Below are positions 35,336 to 44,807 of a stretch of DNA of 64,000 nucleotides, in pieces (the first letter of the stretch is position 1; every line of letters begins with the position of its first letter). The notes under the pieces are model-generated. The model was not told where the DNA came from, did not search any database, and saw nothing but the letters and a program-made list of their open reading frames with translations. This DNA is from JBIQJD01 sp044507695. GTDB lineage: Bacteria; Bacteroidota; Ignavibacteria; Ignavibacteriales; Ignavibacteriaceae. The translations under genes were made by a program, and so were the position numbers. The stretch spans positions 41,154 through 105,153 of the forward strand of contig JBIQJD010000012.1 in the NCBI GenBank assembly GCA_044507695.1. The letters run 5' to 3'.

Positions 35336-38122
35336 ATGTCAAAAAAATTCGTAATTATAGATGCAATGGCACTGGCTTACAAAGCCTATTTTGCTTTCAT
35401 CACCCGCCCGCTGGTGAGCACAAAAGGAGAACCAACTTCTGCTGTTTTTGGATTTATTAATCAACTGCTTAAAATTTTAGAAGATACAAAACCAGATTAC
35501 ATGGCTGTTGCATTTGATTCATACGGACCAACATTCCGGCATGAAAGATTTGAAGGATATAAATCAAGCCGTTCGGATATGCCTGATGATATGGTTCCGC
35601 AGCTTGAAAGAATTAAGCAGGTTATTGAAGCAATGCATATTCCGATTTACATCTTAAGTAAATATGAAGCAGATGATATAATCGGTACTGCCGTTTGCAA
35701 AGCTGAAGAACACGGACTTGAATCTTACGTTATTACACCTGATAAAGATTTTAATCAGCTTGTTACAGATAAAGTAAAAATTATCCGCCCCGGCGGAAAA
35801 GCTGCAGATGAACTTGTAATTTATGATGTTGCGCGGGTAAAAGAAGAATTCGGCTTCGAACCGAAACAAATGATTGATTATCTCGCATTGATTGGTGATT
35901 CATCGGATGATATTCCCGGAGTTGCAGGCATAGGTCCCAAAACAGCAATCCCATTAATTCAAAAGTATGGATCCGTTGAAGGAATTTATGAACACATTGA
36001 TGAAATTGAAAAACCCGCTTTAAAGAATAAACTGATTTCAGGAAAAGAAAATGCTTTTCTCTCAAAAGAACTTGCAACTATTCATTGTCTTGTTCCGCTT
36101 GAATTTGATTTTGAAAAAACAAAACTCCAAACACCCGATTTTGAAGCGTTAAAAAATCTTTTTATTGAGCTGGAATTTAAGACGTTCTACAGCAGACTTC
36201 TAACTTACTTTCATAATAACGGAAAAAAATCTGTAACAGCGGAAACAGCAGAAGTTACTGAGGAAATATCAGACACTTCACTCCATTCCTACGATAAGAG
36301 CAAGGTTGAATACAAACTGATAACAACAGTTGATGAAGCTAAAGCACTTGCAAAAAAATTAAATACGCAATCTCTTTTTGTATATGATACAGAAACCGAT
36401 GGCGTTAGAAATTTATCATTCAATATTGCCGGAGCTTCATTCTCAACAAAACCAAATGAAGGATATTACGTTGCAATAAACCCGTATGAAAACGGCAGCG
36501 AAGCTTTCAATAAATATACGGAAAGACTTCACATCTCAGATTTCATTAAATTATTTAAACCGGTTTTTGAGAATAAAAAAATTAAGAAGGTGTGCCAGAA
36601 CGCTAAGTTTGATATCGCTGTCTTAAGGAATTACGGAATTGAAGTTGAGAATTTTTATTTCGATACAATGCTCGCAAGTTATGTTATTGATCCCGATCAG
36701 AAACATGGAATGGATGAGCTTTCAAAAAAATATCTGCACTACAGCCCCATTCCCCTTTCCAGTCTGATTGGTGAGAAGAAAGATGCATCAAAAATTTTTG
36801 ATGTGGAGCTCAACTCAATAAGCTGTTATGCATGTGAGGATGCTGATATTACATACAAATTGTATGAAGTACTTGATAAGGAGCTTGAAAAATTAAATCT
36901 AAAACAAGTTGCATATAAAATTGAATTTCCTCTTGTTCCCGTTTTGGAAGATATGGAACGCACGGGAATAAAGGTTGATGTTGAAGTTCTTCACTCATTA
37001 AGCAAAGATCTTCAGATACTGCTTGATAATTACACAACTAAAATTTATCAGTGCTGCGGAGAAGAATTTAATATTAATTCTCCTATTCAGCTTCAGAAAA
37101 TTCTTTTTGAAAAACTCGGATTAAAATCAGGCAAGAAAACAAAAACCGGTTATTCTACTGATGCAAAATCTCTCGATCTTTTACGTGGTGAACATGAAGT
37201 AATTGAATTGATTCTTGAGTTCAGGCAGGTTGCAAAATTAAAATCAACTTATGCTGATTCACTTCCAAATCTTATTAATCCAAAAACGGGAAGAATTCAT
37301 ACTAGCTTCAATCAAACAGTTGCATCTACCGGAAGATTATCAAGCAATGATCCTAATCTTCAGAATATTCCTATCCGGACAGAATTAGGAAAAGAGATAA
37401 GAAAAGCTTTTATACCTGCTGATAAAGATCATGTAATATTAAGTGCTGATTACAGCCAGATTGAACTTAGAATAATGGCTGCAATCTGTGGTGATGAAGC
37501 ATTGATAAACGCATTCAAAAATAATGAAGATATTCACCGCAGTACCGCAGCTCTCGTCTTTCAGGTAAAGCCGGAAGAAGTAACAGCCGAAATGAGAAGA
37601 AGAGCAAAAGAAGTAAACTTTGGAATTCTGTACGGTATTGGTCCGTTTGGATTAAAAACACGCCTCGGCATAACACAAGCACATGCAAAAGAAATTATTG
37701 AGACATATTTCAACACATTTAAGCGTGTTAAATTTTTCATGGATGATTGTGTAATAAAAGCTCGTGAAAAAGGATTTGCCGAAACCTTAATGGGCAGAAG
37801 AAGAATCCTCCGGAATATTAACAGCAGCAACCGGGTTGTGCGCCAGTTTGAAGAACGTGTTGCAATCAACATGCCTATTCAGGGAACTGCGGCAGATATG
37901 ATAAAGCTTGCAATGATAAATATCCAGAATGAATTGAAGAGCAGAAACGCAAAAACAAAAATGGTTTTGCAGGTTCATGATGAACTACTTTTTGATGCAC
38001 ATAAATCAGAGATTGATGATTTGCTTCCAATGATAAAAGAAAAGATGGAGACCGCCCTTCCGCTTGATGTTCCGATTGTTGCTGAAACAGGCATTGGAGA
38101 GAACTGGCTTGATGCACATTAA
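35336..38122 (+). CDS. polA: DNA polymerase I
   Basis: A 928-residue, three-domain polymerase. The N-terminal 5'-3' exonuclease/FEN domain (about 1-290) has SKYEADDIIGT and GDSSDDIPGVAGIGPKTA. The 3'-5' exonuclease domain (about 310-515) looks active: YDTETDGV, KVCQNAKFDIAVL and YACEDADITYKL hold the carboxylates. The polymerase domain has motif A ILSADYSQIELRIMAA, RRRAKEVNFGILYGIGPFG (finger/O helix) and VLQVHDELLFDA (motif C). Length and motifs are normal. Confidence 0.98.
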   Translation: MSKKFVIIDAMALAYKAYFAFITRPLVSTKGEPTSAVFGFINQLLKILEDTKPDYMAVAFDSYGPTFRHERFEGYKSSRSDMPDDMVPQLERIKQVIEAMHIPIYILSKYEADDIIGTAVCKAEEHGLESYVITPDKDFNQLVTDKVKIIRPGGKAADELVIYDVARVKEEFGFEPKQMIDYLALIGDSSDDIPGVAGIGPKTAIPLIQKYGSVEGIYEHIDEIEKPALKNKLISGKENAFLSKELATIHCLVPLEFDFEKTKLQTPDFEALKNLFIELEFKTFYSRLLTYFHNNGKKSVTAETAEVTEEISDTSLHSYDKSKVEYKLITTVDEAKALAKKLNTQSLFVYDTETDGVRNLSFNIAGASFSTKPNEGYYVAINPYENGSEAFNKYTERLHISDFIKLFKPVFENKKIKKVCQNAKFDIAVLRNYGIEVENFYFDTMLASYVIDPDQKHGMDELSKKYLHYSPIPLSSLIGEKKDASKIFDVELNSISCYACEDADITYKLYEVLDKELEKLNLKQVAYKIEFPLVPVLEDMERTGIKVDVEVLHSLSKDLQILLDNYTTKIYQCCGEEFNINSPIQLQKILFEKLGLKSGKKTKTGYSTDAKSLDLLRGEHEVIELILEFRQVAKLKSTYADSLPNLINPKTGRIHTSFNQTVASTGRLSSNDPNLQNIPIRTELGKEIRKAFIPADKDHVILSADYSQIELRIMAAICGDEALINAFKNNEDIHRSTAALVFQVKPEEVTAEMRRRAKEVNFGILYGIGPFGLKTRLGITQAHAKEIIETYFNTFKRVKFFMDDCVIKAREKGFAETLMGRRRILRNINSSNRVVRQFEERVAINMPIQGTAADMIKLAMINIQNELKSRNAKTKMVLQVHDELLFDAHKSEIDDLLPMIKEKMETALPLDVPIVAETGIGENWLDAH

Positions 38123-38152
38123 TTTCGTTTAAAAATTTTTTACGGAATAAAT

Positions 38153-38875
38153 TTGAATAATTGTTTGAACTGCGGTAAGCCCGTATCAGGAAATTATTGT
38201 TCTGATTGCGGACAAAAAACCATTGTTAAAAGATATTCATTTAATAATTTTTTTAGTGACCTCTACAATTCTATAATTGAATTTGATTTTAATTATCTCC
38301 GCACATTCAATTCATTGCTGCTTAAACCCGGAGTGTTTATTAAGAATTATCTTTTTGGTAAACGCCGGAAGTACGTATCTCCGATAAAATATCTCATCAT
38401 AATTCTCGCTTTAAATTTTGCGGTAACTTTTTTTCTTAACAGGCCTGCATTTGAACCTGTAAAAATTTACACAGATGATAAAAGTTTAATTTTGAATCAG
38501 GCAATCACACTGCTTACAAATATTATTACAATAGTGTTGATGCTTCCTTTTGCCGCCGGAATAAAATTGATAAATAGAAAAGAAGATTTTTCTTTAATGG
38601 AATATTTCATCTTTATGATATATATAGTTACCCAGGCAATAGGGCTGTATATTCTGATTCAAATTTTGTTAAAGATTTTTTCTATTGAGATAACAGAAAA
38701 TCTAAGAGGAATTAGCTGGCTGATAGTTTTTTCTTTAATGTACGGCTGGGGTTATTTTACTTTTTTTAAAGAAAAGAAATTTTTCTTCCGCATGATCCTT
38801 TCATACATTACAGGCATTCTATTGCTTATCATTCCTGTTTACTTAATTGGAATTATTCTCAAAAATATGTTTTAG
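38153..38875 (+). CDS. DUF3667 zinc-ribbon membrane protein
   Basis: A 240-residue protein. Residues 4-19 form a zinc ribbon, CLNCGKPVSGNYCSDCG, with Cys pairs at 4/7 and 16/19. The region SFNNFFSDLYNSIIEFDFNY and LLLKPGVFIKNYLFGKRRKY are marks of DUF3667. Four to five hydrophobic segments follow (from about residue 75). The start is a TTG with GGAATAAAT before it. Function is unknown for the family. Confidence 0.82.
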   Translation: MNNCLNCGKPVSGNYCSDCGQKTIVKRYSFNNFFSDLYNSIIEFDFNYLRTFNSLLLKPGVFIKNYLFGKRRKYVSPIKYLIIILALNFAVTFFLNRPAFEPVKIYTDDKSLILNQAITLLTNIITIVLMLPFAAGIKLINRKEDFSLMEYFIFMIYIVTQAIGLYILIQILLKIFSIEITENLRGISWLIVFSLMYGWGYFTFFKEKKFFFRMILSYITGILLLIIPVYLIGIILKNMF

Positions 38876-38890
38876 TTTTATCTGAATCCT

Positions 38891-39916
38891 ATGGAACTGA
38901 AAAAAGAAAATATCAGGAAGATACTTTGCATTAAACCGCGCGGAATTGGTGATATTGTTTTATCAACAATAATTTTAGATAATCTTCATAACTATTTTAA
39001 TGATACGAAGATAGATTATCTCACCGAAGAATTTGCAAAACCTTCTCTTGAAAATAATCCGCTTGTAAATAAAATCTTAACAATGGGTAAAACAGAATTT
39101 CCATTGTGGGTTGCATTAAGAATCCGTAAAGAAAAATATGATATGATTCTGGATTTATGGTCAAATCCAAGAAGCGCGCAGATTACATTTTTATCAGGGG
39201 TAAAATACCGCGTTGGTTTTGGTTACCGCGGAAGAAAATATGCTTATAATATTCACGCTACTTCAGGAAGAGGAACCAATCATTCCGCAGAACATAATCT
39301 TGAATTATTAAATTGTTTGAACATCCCAGTCATTTCAAAAAAAATTCATTACTACATTTCTAAAAATGATGATGAGTTTGGTAAGAATTTTACTGATGTG
39401 TTAAGAAAAGATAATTCTACGTTGATTGGAATTATTCCTGCCGGAGGCTGGCCCTCAAAAAGATGTGATGCTGTAAAGTGGGTTGAAATCTGCAAAGCAA
39501 TTAATGAAAAATACTATACAAAATTTTTAATTCTTTGGGGACCGGGAGATGAAGCAGATTCAGAATTTATTAAAAAGCATGTGCCGGAAATTTCTGTATT
39601 GGCACCAAAAACAAATCTCAATACAATGGCTGGATTAATAAATAATTGTGATTTAATAATTGCAAATGATTCCGGCCCGATGCACATTTCAGCAGCACTT
39701 GGCAAACCAACACTTGGAATTTTTGGACCTACCAATCCTAAAAATCACGGGCCGTACTCCCCTGTTTCAGATTATGTTTTAAAAGAAGATTTATTCTGCA
39801 TAATCTGCAATAAGCTTGAATGTCCGTTTAATCATGAATGTATGCTTGAATTGCCGGTTAAAGATGTGATAAACAAACTTGAAAAAATTGGCAGTAATAT
39901 TTTGAAAGCAAGATAA
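38891..39916 (+). CDS. glycosyltransferase family 9 (heptosyltransferase-like)
   Basis: A 341-residue GT9 protein. The first Rossmann domain starts KILCIKPRGIGDIVLSTII and has PSRSAQ-like LWSNPRSAQITFLSG; the donor domain has IGIIPAGGWPSKRC, ANDSGPMHISAALGKPTLGIFGPTNP (the ADP-heptose binding site). A Cys-rich C-terminal part (FCIICNKLECPFNHECM) is common in the family. Likely adds heptose or a similar sugar to the LPS core or a glycan, at the inner membrane. The acceptor is not known. Confidence 0.9.
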   Translation: MELKKENIRKILCIKPRGIGDIVLSTIILDNLHNYFNDTKIDYLTEEFAKPSLENNPLVNKILTMGKTEFPLWVALRIRKEKYDMILDLWSNPRSAQITFLSGVKYRVGFGYRGRKYAYNIHATSGRGTNHSAEHNLELLNCLNIPVISKKIHYYISKNDDEFGKNFTDVLRKDNSTLIGIIPAGGWPSKRCDAVKWVEICKAINEKYYTKFLILWGPGDEADSEFIKKHVPEISVLAPKTNLNTMAGLINNCDLIIANDSGPMHISAALGKPTLGIFGPTNPKNHGPYSPVSDYVLKEDLFCIICNKLECPFNHECMLELPVKDVINKLEKIGSNILKAR

Positions 39917-39947
39917 TATAATTATAAAACAGGTGGAGTTTAATTAT

Positions 39948-40103
39948 GCTTTGTTCATATACTTTCACATCCTGAAGAACTACTTTACCCTCACCATTTT
40001 GTGTAATTACCATTGTCTTTTTATTTTCAGCAAGATCTCTTACTACTTCTGAGGTATGAGTTTTTAAATAACTGATCGGTTAAATAGCTTCACTAAATTT
40101 CAT
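39948..40103 (-). pseudogene. Phd/YefM family antitoxin relic
   Basis: Translating leftward from an ATG at 40103 with a good AGGAG site gives MKFSEAI, then a TAA in codon 8, then PISYLKTHTSEVVRDLAENK, KKTMVITQNGEGKVVLQDVK, and an end near VYEQS. This is the typical YefM/Phd N-terminal half, with the DNA-binding start and the QNGxxKxV strand. The stop in codon 8 and the missing C-terminal half mean it cannot make a full antitoxin. No toxin gene follows. The remnant lies between the GT9 gene and the GT4 gene. Confidence 0.75.
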
Positions 40104-40123
40104 TTTCACTCCTAAGAATAATT

Positions 40124-40138
40124 GACTATAAAATAGTC
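40124..40138. repeat. palindrome upstream of the antitoxin relic (operator candidate)
   Basis: GACTAT-AAA-ATAGTC is a perfect 6-base inverted repeat with a 3-base spacer, 20 bases upstream of the relic's ATG. YefM/Phd antitoxins bind such palindromes to repress their own operon, so this is probably its old operator. Confidence 0.5.
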
Positions 40139-40234
40139 CTTATATAGGTCTATCCAAAATTTTAATATAAATTAGCTATTTAAACATATTTTTTGATCGA
40201 AACTCCAAATTGATATACATTTCCAGTACCAGCA

Positions 40235-41335
40235 TTAACCATTAGTTTTCTTTGCCTGAAGTAAAAAATTGTTCAGATTTTCTGCGTAATGTTCAATTAA
40301 AAAATTTGTATAAACTTTTTGTTGGGCCTCTTTCGCTAATTTTTCTGCAAGTTCAGTATCCTTACTTAATTGAACAATTTTTTCAAAAAGTTCATCAGGA
40401 TGAGATAAATTAAAAAGCAATCCGTTTTCACCATCAATTATAAATTCATTTGTGCCGGGAATATCCGATGCCGCAATTGGAAGTTTGGCTGCAGCAGCTT
40501 CCAGCAAGGCCAGTGAAAATCCTTCTGATCTTGACGGAAGCAGGAAAATATCCATTGCCTTATAGTATTCCCAAATATTATCTACATAACCCGGCATTAT
40601 TATTTTTGATTTATCAATTCCAAATTCTGCAGCATAATTTAAAACTTCTTCTTTGCCGTTATCAGGAATTCCAACCAGCAGGAGAATAAACTTATCATCG
40701 AGGTTTGAATAAGCATTAAATAAAATATCAAAGCCCTTCCGTTCTTTATGAAACCATGTTGAAAGTCCTAGAACTATTTTATTCTCTATACCGAATTTTT
40801 GTTTAATATTTTCTCCTGATATTTTTTCAAGATTGTCAGGCACATCAATTCCGTTATAGATTACTTTCACTTTTTTCTTTTTTATTCCTGATTTTAAAAG
40901 ACTTTCTCCAACTCCGCCGCTGCATGCAATCAGATAATCAAAGTATTTGTTGTATAGAAGAGGTCCGATAATCGGGGTGCTTTTGGTGATGTTATGCCTG
41001 TAACCAATGTTGGTGAATCGGGATTTAAATTTTTTCTTTAATCTGAATCCAACTTTTCTATCAAGTGAATGATGTGAAATTACAAAATCAGGTTTTTCTT
41101 TTTCAAAGTAATAGATGATTTCATTCATCAAATTTTTAAACTTCTGCATACTATCTAACGCCGCTACCTCAATTCCTTTTTGAACTGCTCTTTTTTCGGT
41201 GAGTGAATTTTTTGTGGCAAATAGAATAACTCTGTGTCCTTTTTCCTGTAGAAGCTCTGATGATAAAATTGCAATCTTTGCACTTCCTGCATAGCCATCG
41301 CCAAAACTAAACTGGAATATTTTATAACTGCTCAA
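40235..41335 (-). CDS. glycosyltransferase family 4
   Basis: A 366-residue GT-B transferase. The donor-binding domain has KVIYNGIDVPDNLEKIS, VLGLSTWFHKERKGFDILF, PGYVDNIWEYYKAMDIFLLP and SRSEGFSLALLEAAAAKLP, the E-x7-E type glycosyl donor loop of GT4. The N-terminal domain starts YKIFQFSFGDGYAGSAKIAI. Likely a sugar transferase for a surface glycan; substrate unknown. It lies head-to-head with the next GT9 gene. Confidence 0.9.
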   Translation of the reverse strand: MSSYKIFQFSFGDGYAGSAKIAILSSELLQEKGHRVILFATKNSLTEKRAVQKGIEVAALDSMQKFKNLMNEIIYYFEKEKPDFVISHHSLDRKVGFRLKKKFKSRFTNIGYRHNITKSTPIIGPLLYNKYFDYLIACSGGVGESLLKSGIKKKKVKVIYNGIDVPDNLEKISGENIKQKFGIENKIVLGLSTWFHKERKGFDILFNAYSNLDDKFILLLVGIPDNGKEEVLNYAAEFGIDKSKIIMPGYVDNIWEYYKAMDIFLLPSRSEGFSLALLEAAAAKLPIAASDIPGTNEFIIDGENGLLFNLSHPDELFEKIVQLSKDTELAEKLAKEAQQKVYTNFLIEHYAENLNNFLLQAKKTNG

Positions 41336-41420
41336 TCTGTTCTGTCTTTGCTTTGTTTCTTTTTATTATATTTGATTGAAAATTATTAAATCAATTTTAC
41401 TTATCAAATCTTCTAAACGT

Positions 41421-42560
41421 ATGAAATTTGAAGTTCCGAAGTGCAAGAATTTTACAGGCTACAAACCATGCTTCCCCGATCATAACTGCTGGATTGATGG
41501 ATGCAAAGAAAATATTCCGATTGGTAAAAAAATACTTATAATTAATTTAGATGCGATGGGTGATGTTCTGATGACAACTGCACAGCTTCCTTCAATTAAA
41601 AAGAAATTTCCCGAATCATCTGTTTATTGGATTACACTTAAAAATGCAGCCGGGTTGCTTTATAATAATCAATTCATTGATAAAGTATTTACGTATGATG
41701 CTGAATCGATAAACATACTCACCCAGATGAAATTTGATTATGTAATGAATGTGGATAAATCCCAGCGTTCATGTTCATTGCTCAATTCTATAAAGGCAGA
41801 AAATAAACTTGGTTTTGGCTTAGATGAAGATGGTAAAATTGTTCCTGTTAATGAAGGCGCTTTTTATAATTATAATTTGGGAATGGATGATCATCTGAAA
41901 TTCAGAGTTAATGAAAGAGTTGGTCAGGATTATCTCGCCGAAACTTTTGAACTTGAATATAATCGCGATGAATATACATTCAACTTTACAGATGAAGAAC
42001 TTAAATTTATTGAGAATTATAAAAAAGAAATGGGCATTACGGATAAAGATTTTGTAGTTGGTTTTAATACGGGATGTTCAAATCTTTATCCGAATAAAAA
42101 GATGACAGTTGAGCAGCATATTTATCTTATAAGAAAATTGCTTGAAGAAAATAAATATAAAATTGTTCTGCTTGGCGGCCCGGAAGATGTTGAAAGAAAT
42201 GAAAAAATTTATTCGGCGTTCGAAGGAAAAATTATAAACACTCCTGCTGATTTAGGAATCAGAAAGGGTGCATGTTTTGAATCTCTCGCGGATGTTGTTG
42301 TAACTGGTGATTCATTCGGAATGCATCTGGCAATAGCATTAAAAAAATATGTTATTGTTTGGTTTGGAGTAAGCTGCTGGCAGGAAATTGATCTTTACGA
42401 TCGGGGTGTAAAATTAATTCCTGAAGGTTTGTTCTGTTCACCTTGCTGGAAAAAACAATGTCCTTATAATCTTGAGTGTATAAAAATGATTGATCTTGAT
42501 AGAATCATAAGGGAAATTGGATTACACTACGAACAGAAAATGAATTTTAAAAATGTTTAA
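41421..42560 (+). CDS. glycosyltransferase family 9 with N- and C-terminal Cys clusters
   Basis: A 379-residue GT9 protein from the ATG at 41421; a TTG at 41376 is also open but has no better support. Core motifs are ILIINLDAMGDVLMTTAQLP and GFNTGCSNLYPNKKMTVEQ, and VVTGDSFGMHLAIALKKYVI in the donor domain. Cys8, 17, 23 and 28 lie in the N-terminal extension and Cys339, 342, 347 and 353 at the C-terminus (CSPCWKKQCPYNLEC), which may form one bipartite metal site. Overlaps the next gene by eight bases. Confidence 0.85.
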   Translation: MKFEVPKCKNFTGYKPCFPDHNCWIDGCKENIPIGKKILIINLDAMGDVLMTTAQLPSIKKKFPESSVYWITLKNAAGLLYNNQFIDKVFTYDAESINILTQMKFDYVMNVDKSQRSCSLLNSIKAENKLGFGLDEDGKIVPVNEGAFYNYNLGMDDHLKFRVNERVGQDYLAETFELEYNRDEYTFNFTDEELKFIENYKKEMGITDKDFVVGFNTGCSNLYPNKKMTVEQHIYLIRKLLEENKYKIVLLGGPEDVERNEKIYSAFEGKIINTPADLGIRKGACFESLADVVVTGDSFGMHLAIALKKYVIVWFGVSCWQEIDLYDRGVKLIPEGLFCSPCWKKQCPYNLECIKMIDLDRIIREIGLHYEQKMNFKNV

Positions 42561-43434
42561 TCTTTATTTTAATTTGTTCTCCTTTGCACGTAAGAATGGT
42601 AGACCATTAATTCTTGATGGTGCTATGGGAAGTTTACTCCAATCAAAATATAAAACTGATGATTCCTTATGGATGTCATATCTTAATTCAGAGAAACCAG
42701 AAACCGTGCTCCGAATCCACCTGAGATATATTAAAGCCGGAGCAGATATAATAACTTCAAATACTTTCAGAACGAATCCTGCTGCAGCACAAAGCCTTAA
42801 ACTATCAAAATCGTTAACAGCACAGGCTTGTAAAATTGCAAAAGAAGCCGCTGGAAAGGAATCAATAATGATTGCAGGCTCCAATCCGCCAGCGGAAGAT
42901 TGTTATCAAAATTTCAGAACTTTAAGCAAAGAAAAGCTCCAAGTAAATCACCATAAGCATATTGATTATCTAGTAAATAATGAAGTACACTTCATTTTAA
43001 ATGAAACGCAAAGTCATCTTGATGAAATTGAAATAATTTGCAGGTATTGTTCAACTAATAAAATTCCTTACATAATTAGTTTATACTTTACTGATAATCT
43101 CAAAATTTTATCAGGTGAGAAATTGAAAGAAATAATTCCCTTTATTCTGAAGTATGCTCCGCTTGCAATTGGATTCAATTGTATCAGGCCTGAAACATTT
43201 TTAAAGTTTTACACAAAGAACAAACTCGGGTTCAACTGGGGAGTTTATTTTAACTGCGGCACCGGGTCAGTAACCGACGAAAATATTAAATGCGGAATCT
43301 CACCAGGTGAATATCTAAGTTTTATAAAATTAATATTAAAAAAGAAACCATCCTTCATTGGTGCTTGCTGCGGTTCAAATCCAAATCATATTAGAGCAAT
43401 TAAAAATTTTTTTGATGAAAGAAATCTCAGTTAA
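42553..43434 (+). CDS. homocysteine S-methyltransferase family protein
   Basis: A 293-residue zinc-dependent methyltransferase of the BHMT/MetH-N-terminal fold. It starts with PLILDGAMGSLLQ and has HLRYIKAGADIITSNTFRTN. The zinc ligands are Cys in IGFNCIRPET and the pair in GACCGSNPNHIRAI near the C-terminus. It probably methylates homocysteine or a selenium analogue, from a methyl donor that cannot be named. The ATG lies eight bases inside the GT9 gene. Confidence 0.9.
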   Translation: MFNLYFNLFSFARKNGRPLILDGAMGSLLQSKYKTDDSLWMSYLNSEKPETVLRIHLRYIKAGADIITSNTFRTNPAAAQSLKLSKSLTAQACKIAKEAAGKESIMIAGSNPPAEDCYQNFRTLSKEKLQVNHHKHIDYLVNNEVHFILNETQSHLDEIEIICRYCSTNKIPYIISLYFTDNLKILSGEKLKEIIPFILKYAPLAIGFNCIRPETFLKFYTKNKLGFNWGVYFNCGTGSVTDENIKCGISPGEYLSFIKLILKKKPSFIGACCGSNPNHIRAIKNFFDERNLS

Positions 43435-44245
43435 AACTCCTGCCAAAATTAATTTTGGTTTGAATGTAATAAACAAGCGTGAAGATGGTTATCACAATAT
43501 TGATACTATATTTTATCCTATTAATCTTTTTGATGAAATAAGTTTTAGAAAATCAGATAAGACAATCCTTAACTGCAGCAGTAATGAATTAATTTCAAAT
43601 GATAATTTGATACTTAAAGCCGTTCAGCTTCTTGAAAAAAATACCGGAAAAAATTTAAATGTTGAGATTGCACTTATAAAAAATATTCCCGTTGGTGCAG
43701 GTTTGGGCGGTGGCAGCTCTGATGGTGCTGCGGCATTAAAAGCATTAAATAATTTGTTCGATCTTAATCTGGATAAATATGCATTACTTGATTTTGCGCT
43801 CCAGCTTGGTTCAGATGTTCCCTTCTTTATTGACCCAGCACCTGTTTATGCAATTTCACGCGGTGAAATCATGCGAAAAATTAATTTCAGAATTTCTTAC
43901 CCGCTGCTGATTGTTAATCCTGGTATTCACATCTCAACAAAATGGGCTTTTGCAAATATCAGGCAGGAAAAAGAAAATCAAAATTTATTTGAAATTGTTT
44001 CTAAGGAATATGATTTTTATAAATACAAAAATATTGTAAAAAATTCTTTTGAAGAAAAAGTTTTTGCGGAGTATCCGGAAATCAAAAGTATTAAAGAAAT
44101 TATGTATTCGGAAGGTGCGCTCTTTTCTTTGATGACCGGAACCGGTTCAACAGTTTATGGAATTTTTAGTGATTTACATTCAGCACAAAAAACAGAAAGG
44201 TTATTTAATGAGAAATACTTTACATTTATTCAAACCGCTTCTTAG
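43415..44245 (+). CDS. ispE: 4-diphosphocytidyl-2-C-methyl-D-erythritol kinase
   Basis: A 276-residue GHMP kinase of the MEP isoprenoid pathway. It starts EISVKTPAKINFGLNVINKR and has the ATP loop IPVGAGLGGGSSDGAAALKAL near residue 95 and DVPFFI with the family Asp. A TTG at 43358 gives 19 more residues with no family match, so I use the ATG at 43415, which overlaps the methyltransferase gene by 20 bases. The end SLMTGTGSTVYGIF is the third GHMP motif. Confidence 0.95.
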   Translation: MKEISVKTPAKINFGLNVINKREDGYHNIDTIFYPINLFDEISFRKSDKTILNCSSNELISNDNLILKAVQLLEKNTGKNLNVEIALIKNIPVGAGLGGGSSDGAAALKALNNLFDLNLDKYALLDFALQLGSDVPFFIDPAPVYAISRGEIMRKINFRISYPLLIVNPGIHISTKWAFANIRQEKENQNLFEIVSKEYDFYKYKNIVKNSFEEKVFAEYPEIKSIKEIMYSEGALFSLMTGTGSTVYGIFSDLHSAQKTERLFNEKYFTFIQTAS

Positions 44246-44807
44246 TCTCGCCGCAGCTTTAATTTTTATCTTCTGCGGATGTTCATCCTCTTCTAATTTT
44301 AGCATTGTCCCGAGATCAGAATGGAAGGCAAATGAACCAAGACCATTTAAATATCATGTTCCGGAAAAAATAACAATTCATCATGAAGGTGTGGTATTCA
44401 CCGATTCAATGAATGCACCGGAACATATAAAAAATGTTCAGGTTTGGGGAATGGGAAAAGATAGAAACTGGGTGGATATTCCCTATCATTTTCTGATTGC
44501 TCCCGATGGCACAATTTACGAGGGAAGAAATGTTTATACTATTGGAGAAACAAACACAGAGTATGATCCAACAGGTCATTTATTAATTTCATTACTTGGA
44601 AATTTTGAGGAGCAGGAAGTTCCTGAGGAACAGCTTAACTCTTTAATAAATCTAATTGCTTACTGCTGCAAAAATTATCAGATTTCTTATGAGACTATAG
44701 CATCACACAAAGATTACTCCAAAATCACCGTATGCCCGGGTAAGAATCTGTATCATTTCCTTGAAAACGGATACATTAAATCACATGTAAAACAATTACT
44801 TAACTAA
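44208..44807 (+). CDS. N-acetylmuramoyl-L-alanine amidase lipoprotein (Amidase_2)
   Basis: A 199-residue lipoprotein, using the ATG at 44208 with AAAGG before it rather than an earlier frame entry at 44157. The signal peptide ends at the lipobox-like FCGC (Cys about residue 23). The type-2 amidase/PGRP domain holds the zinc ligands His in KITIHHEG, His in IASHKDYSKI and Cys in TVCPGKNLY. GMGKDRNWVDIPYHFLIAPDG is the family core. It should cleave the glycan-peptide amide bond of peptidoglycan from the periplasmic side. Convergent with the LD-carboxypeptidase gene (8-base overlap). Confidence 0.9.
   Translation: MRNTLHLFKPLLSLAAALIFIFCGCSSSSNFSIVPRSEWKANEPRPFKYHVPEKITIHHEGVVFTDSMNAPEHIKNVQVWGMGKDRNWVDIPYHFLIAPDGTIYEGRNVYTIGETNTEYDPTGHLLISLLGNFEEQEVPEEQLNSLINLIAYCCKNYQISYETIASHKDYSKITVCPGKNLYHFLENGYIKSHVKQLLN

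Larger units (their letters stand above)
39917..40234. other. 318-base gap with decayed genes
   Basis: No intact gene. The gap holds the antitoxin relic described at 39948-40103, its palindrome at 40124-40138, and a further short minus-strand frame at 40180-40242 (20 codons, MVNAGTGNVYQFGVSIKKYV) that reads like the last strand of an outer-membrane barrel but has no upstream body. Confidence 0.6.

Noticed and set aside
37561..37872. Leftward frames inside polA
   Set aside because: They are shadows of the polymerase domain, which has full motif support.
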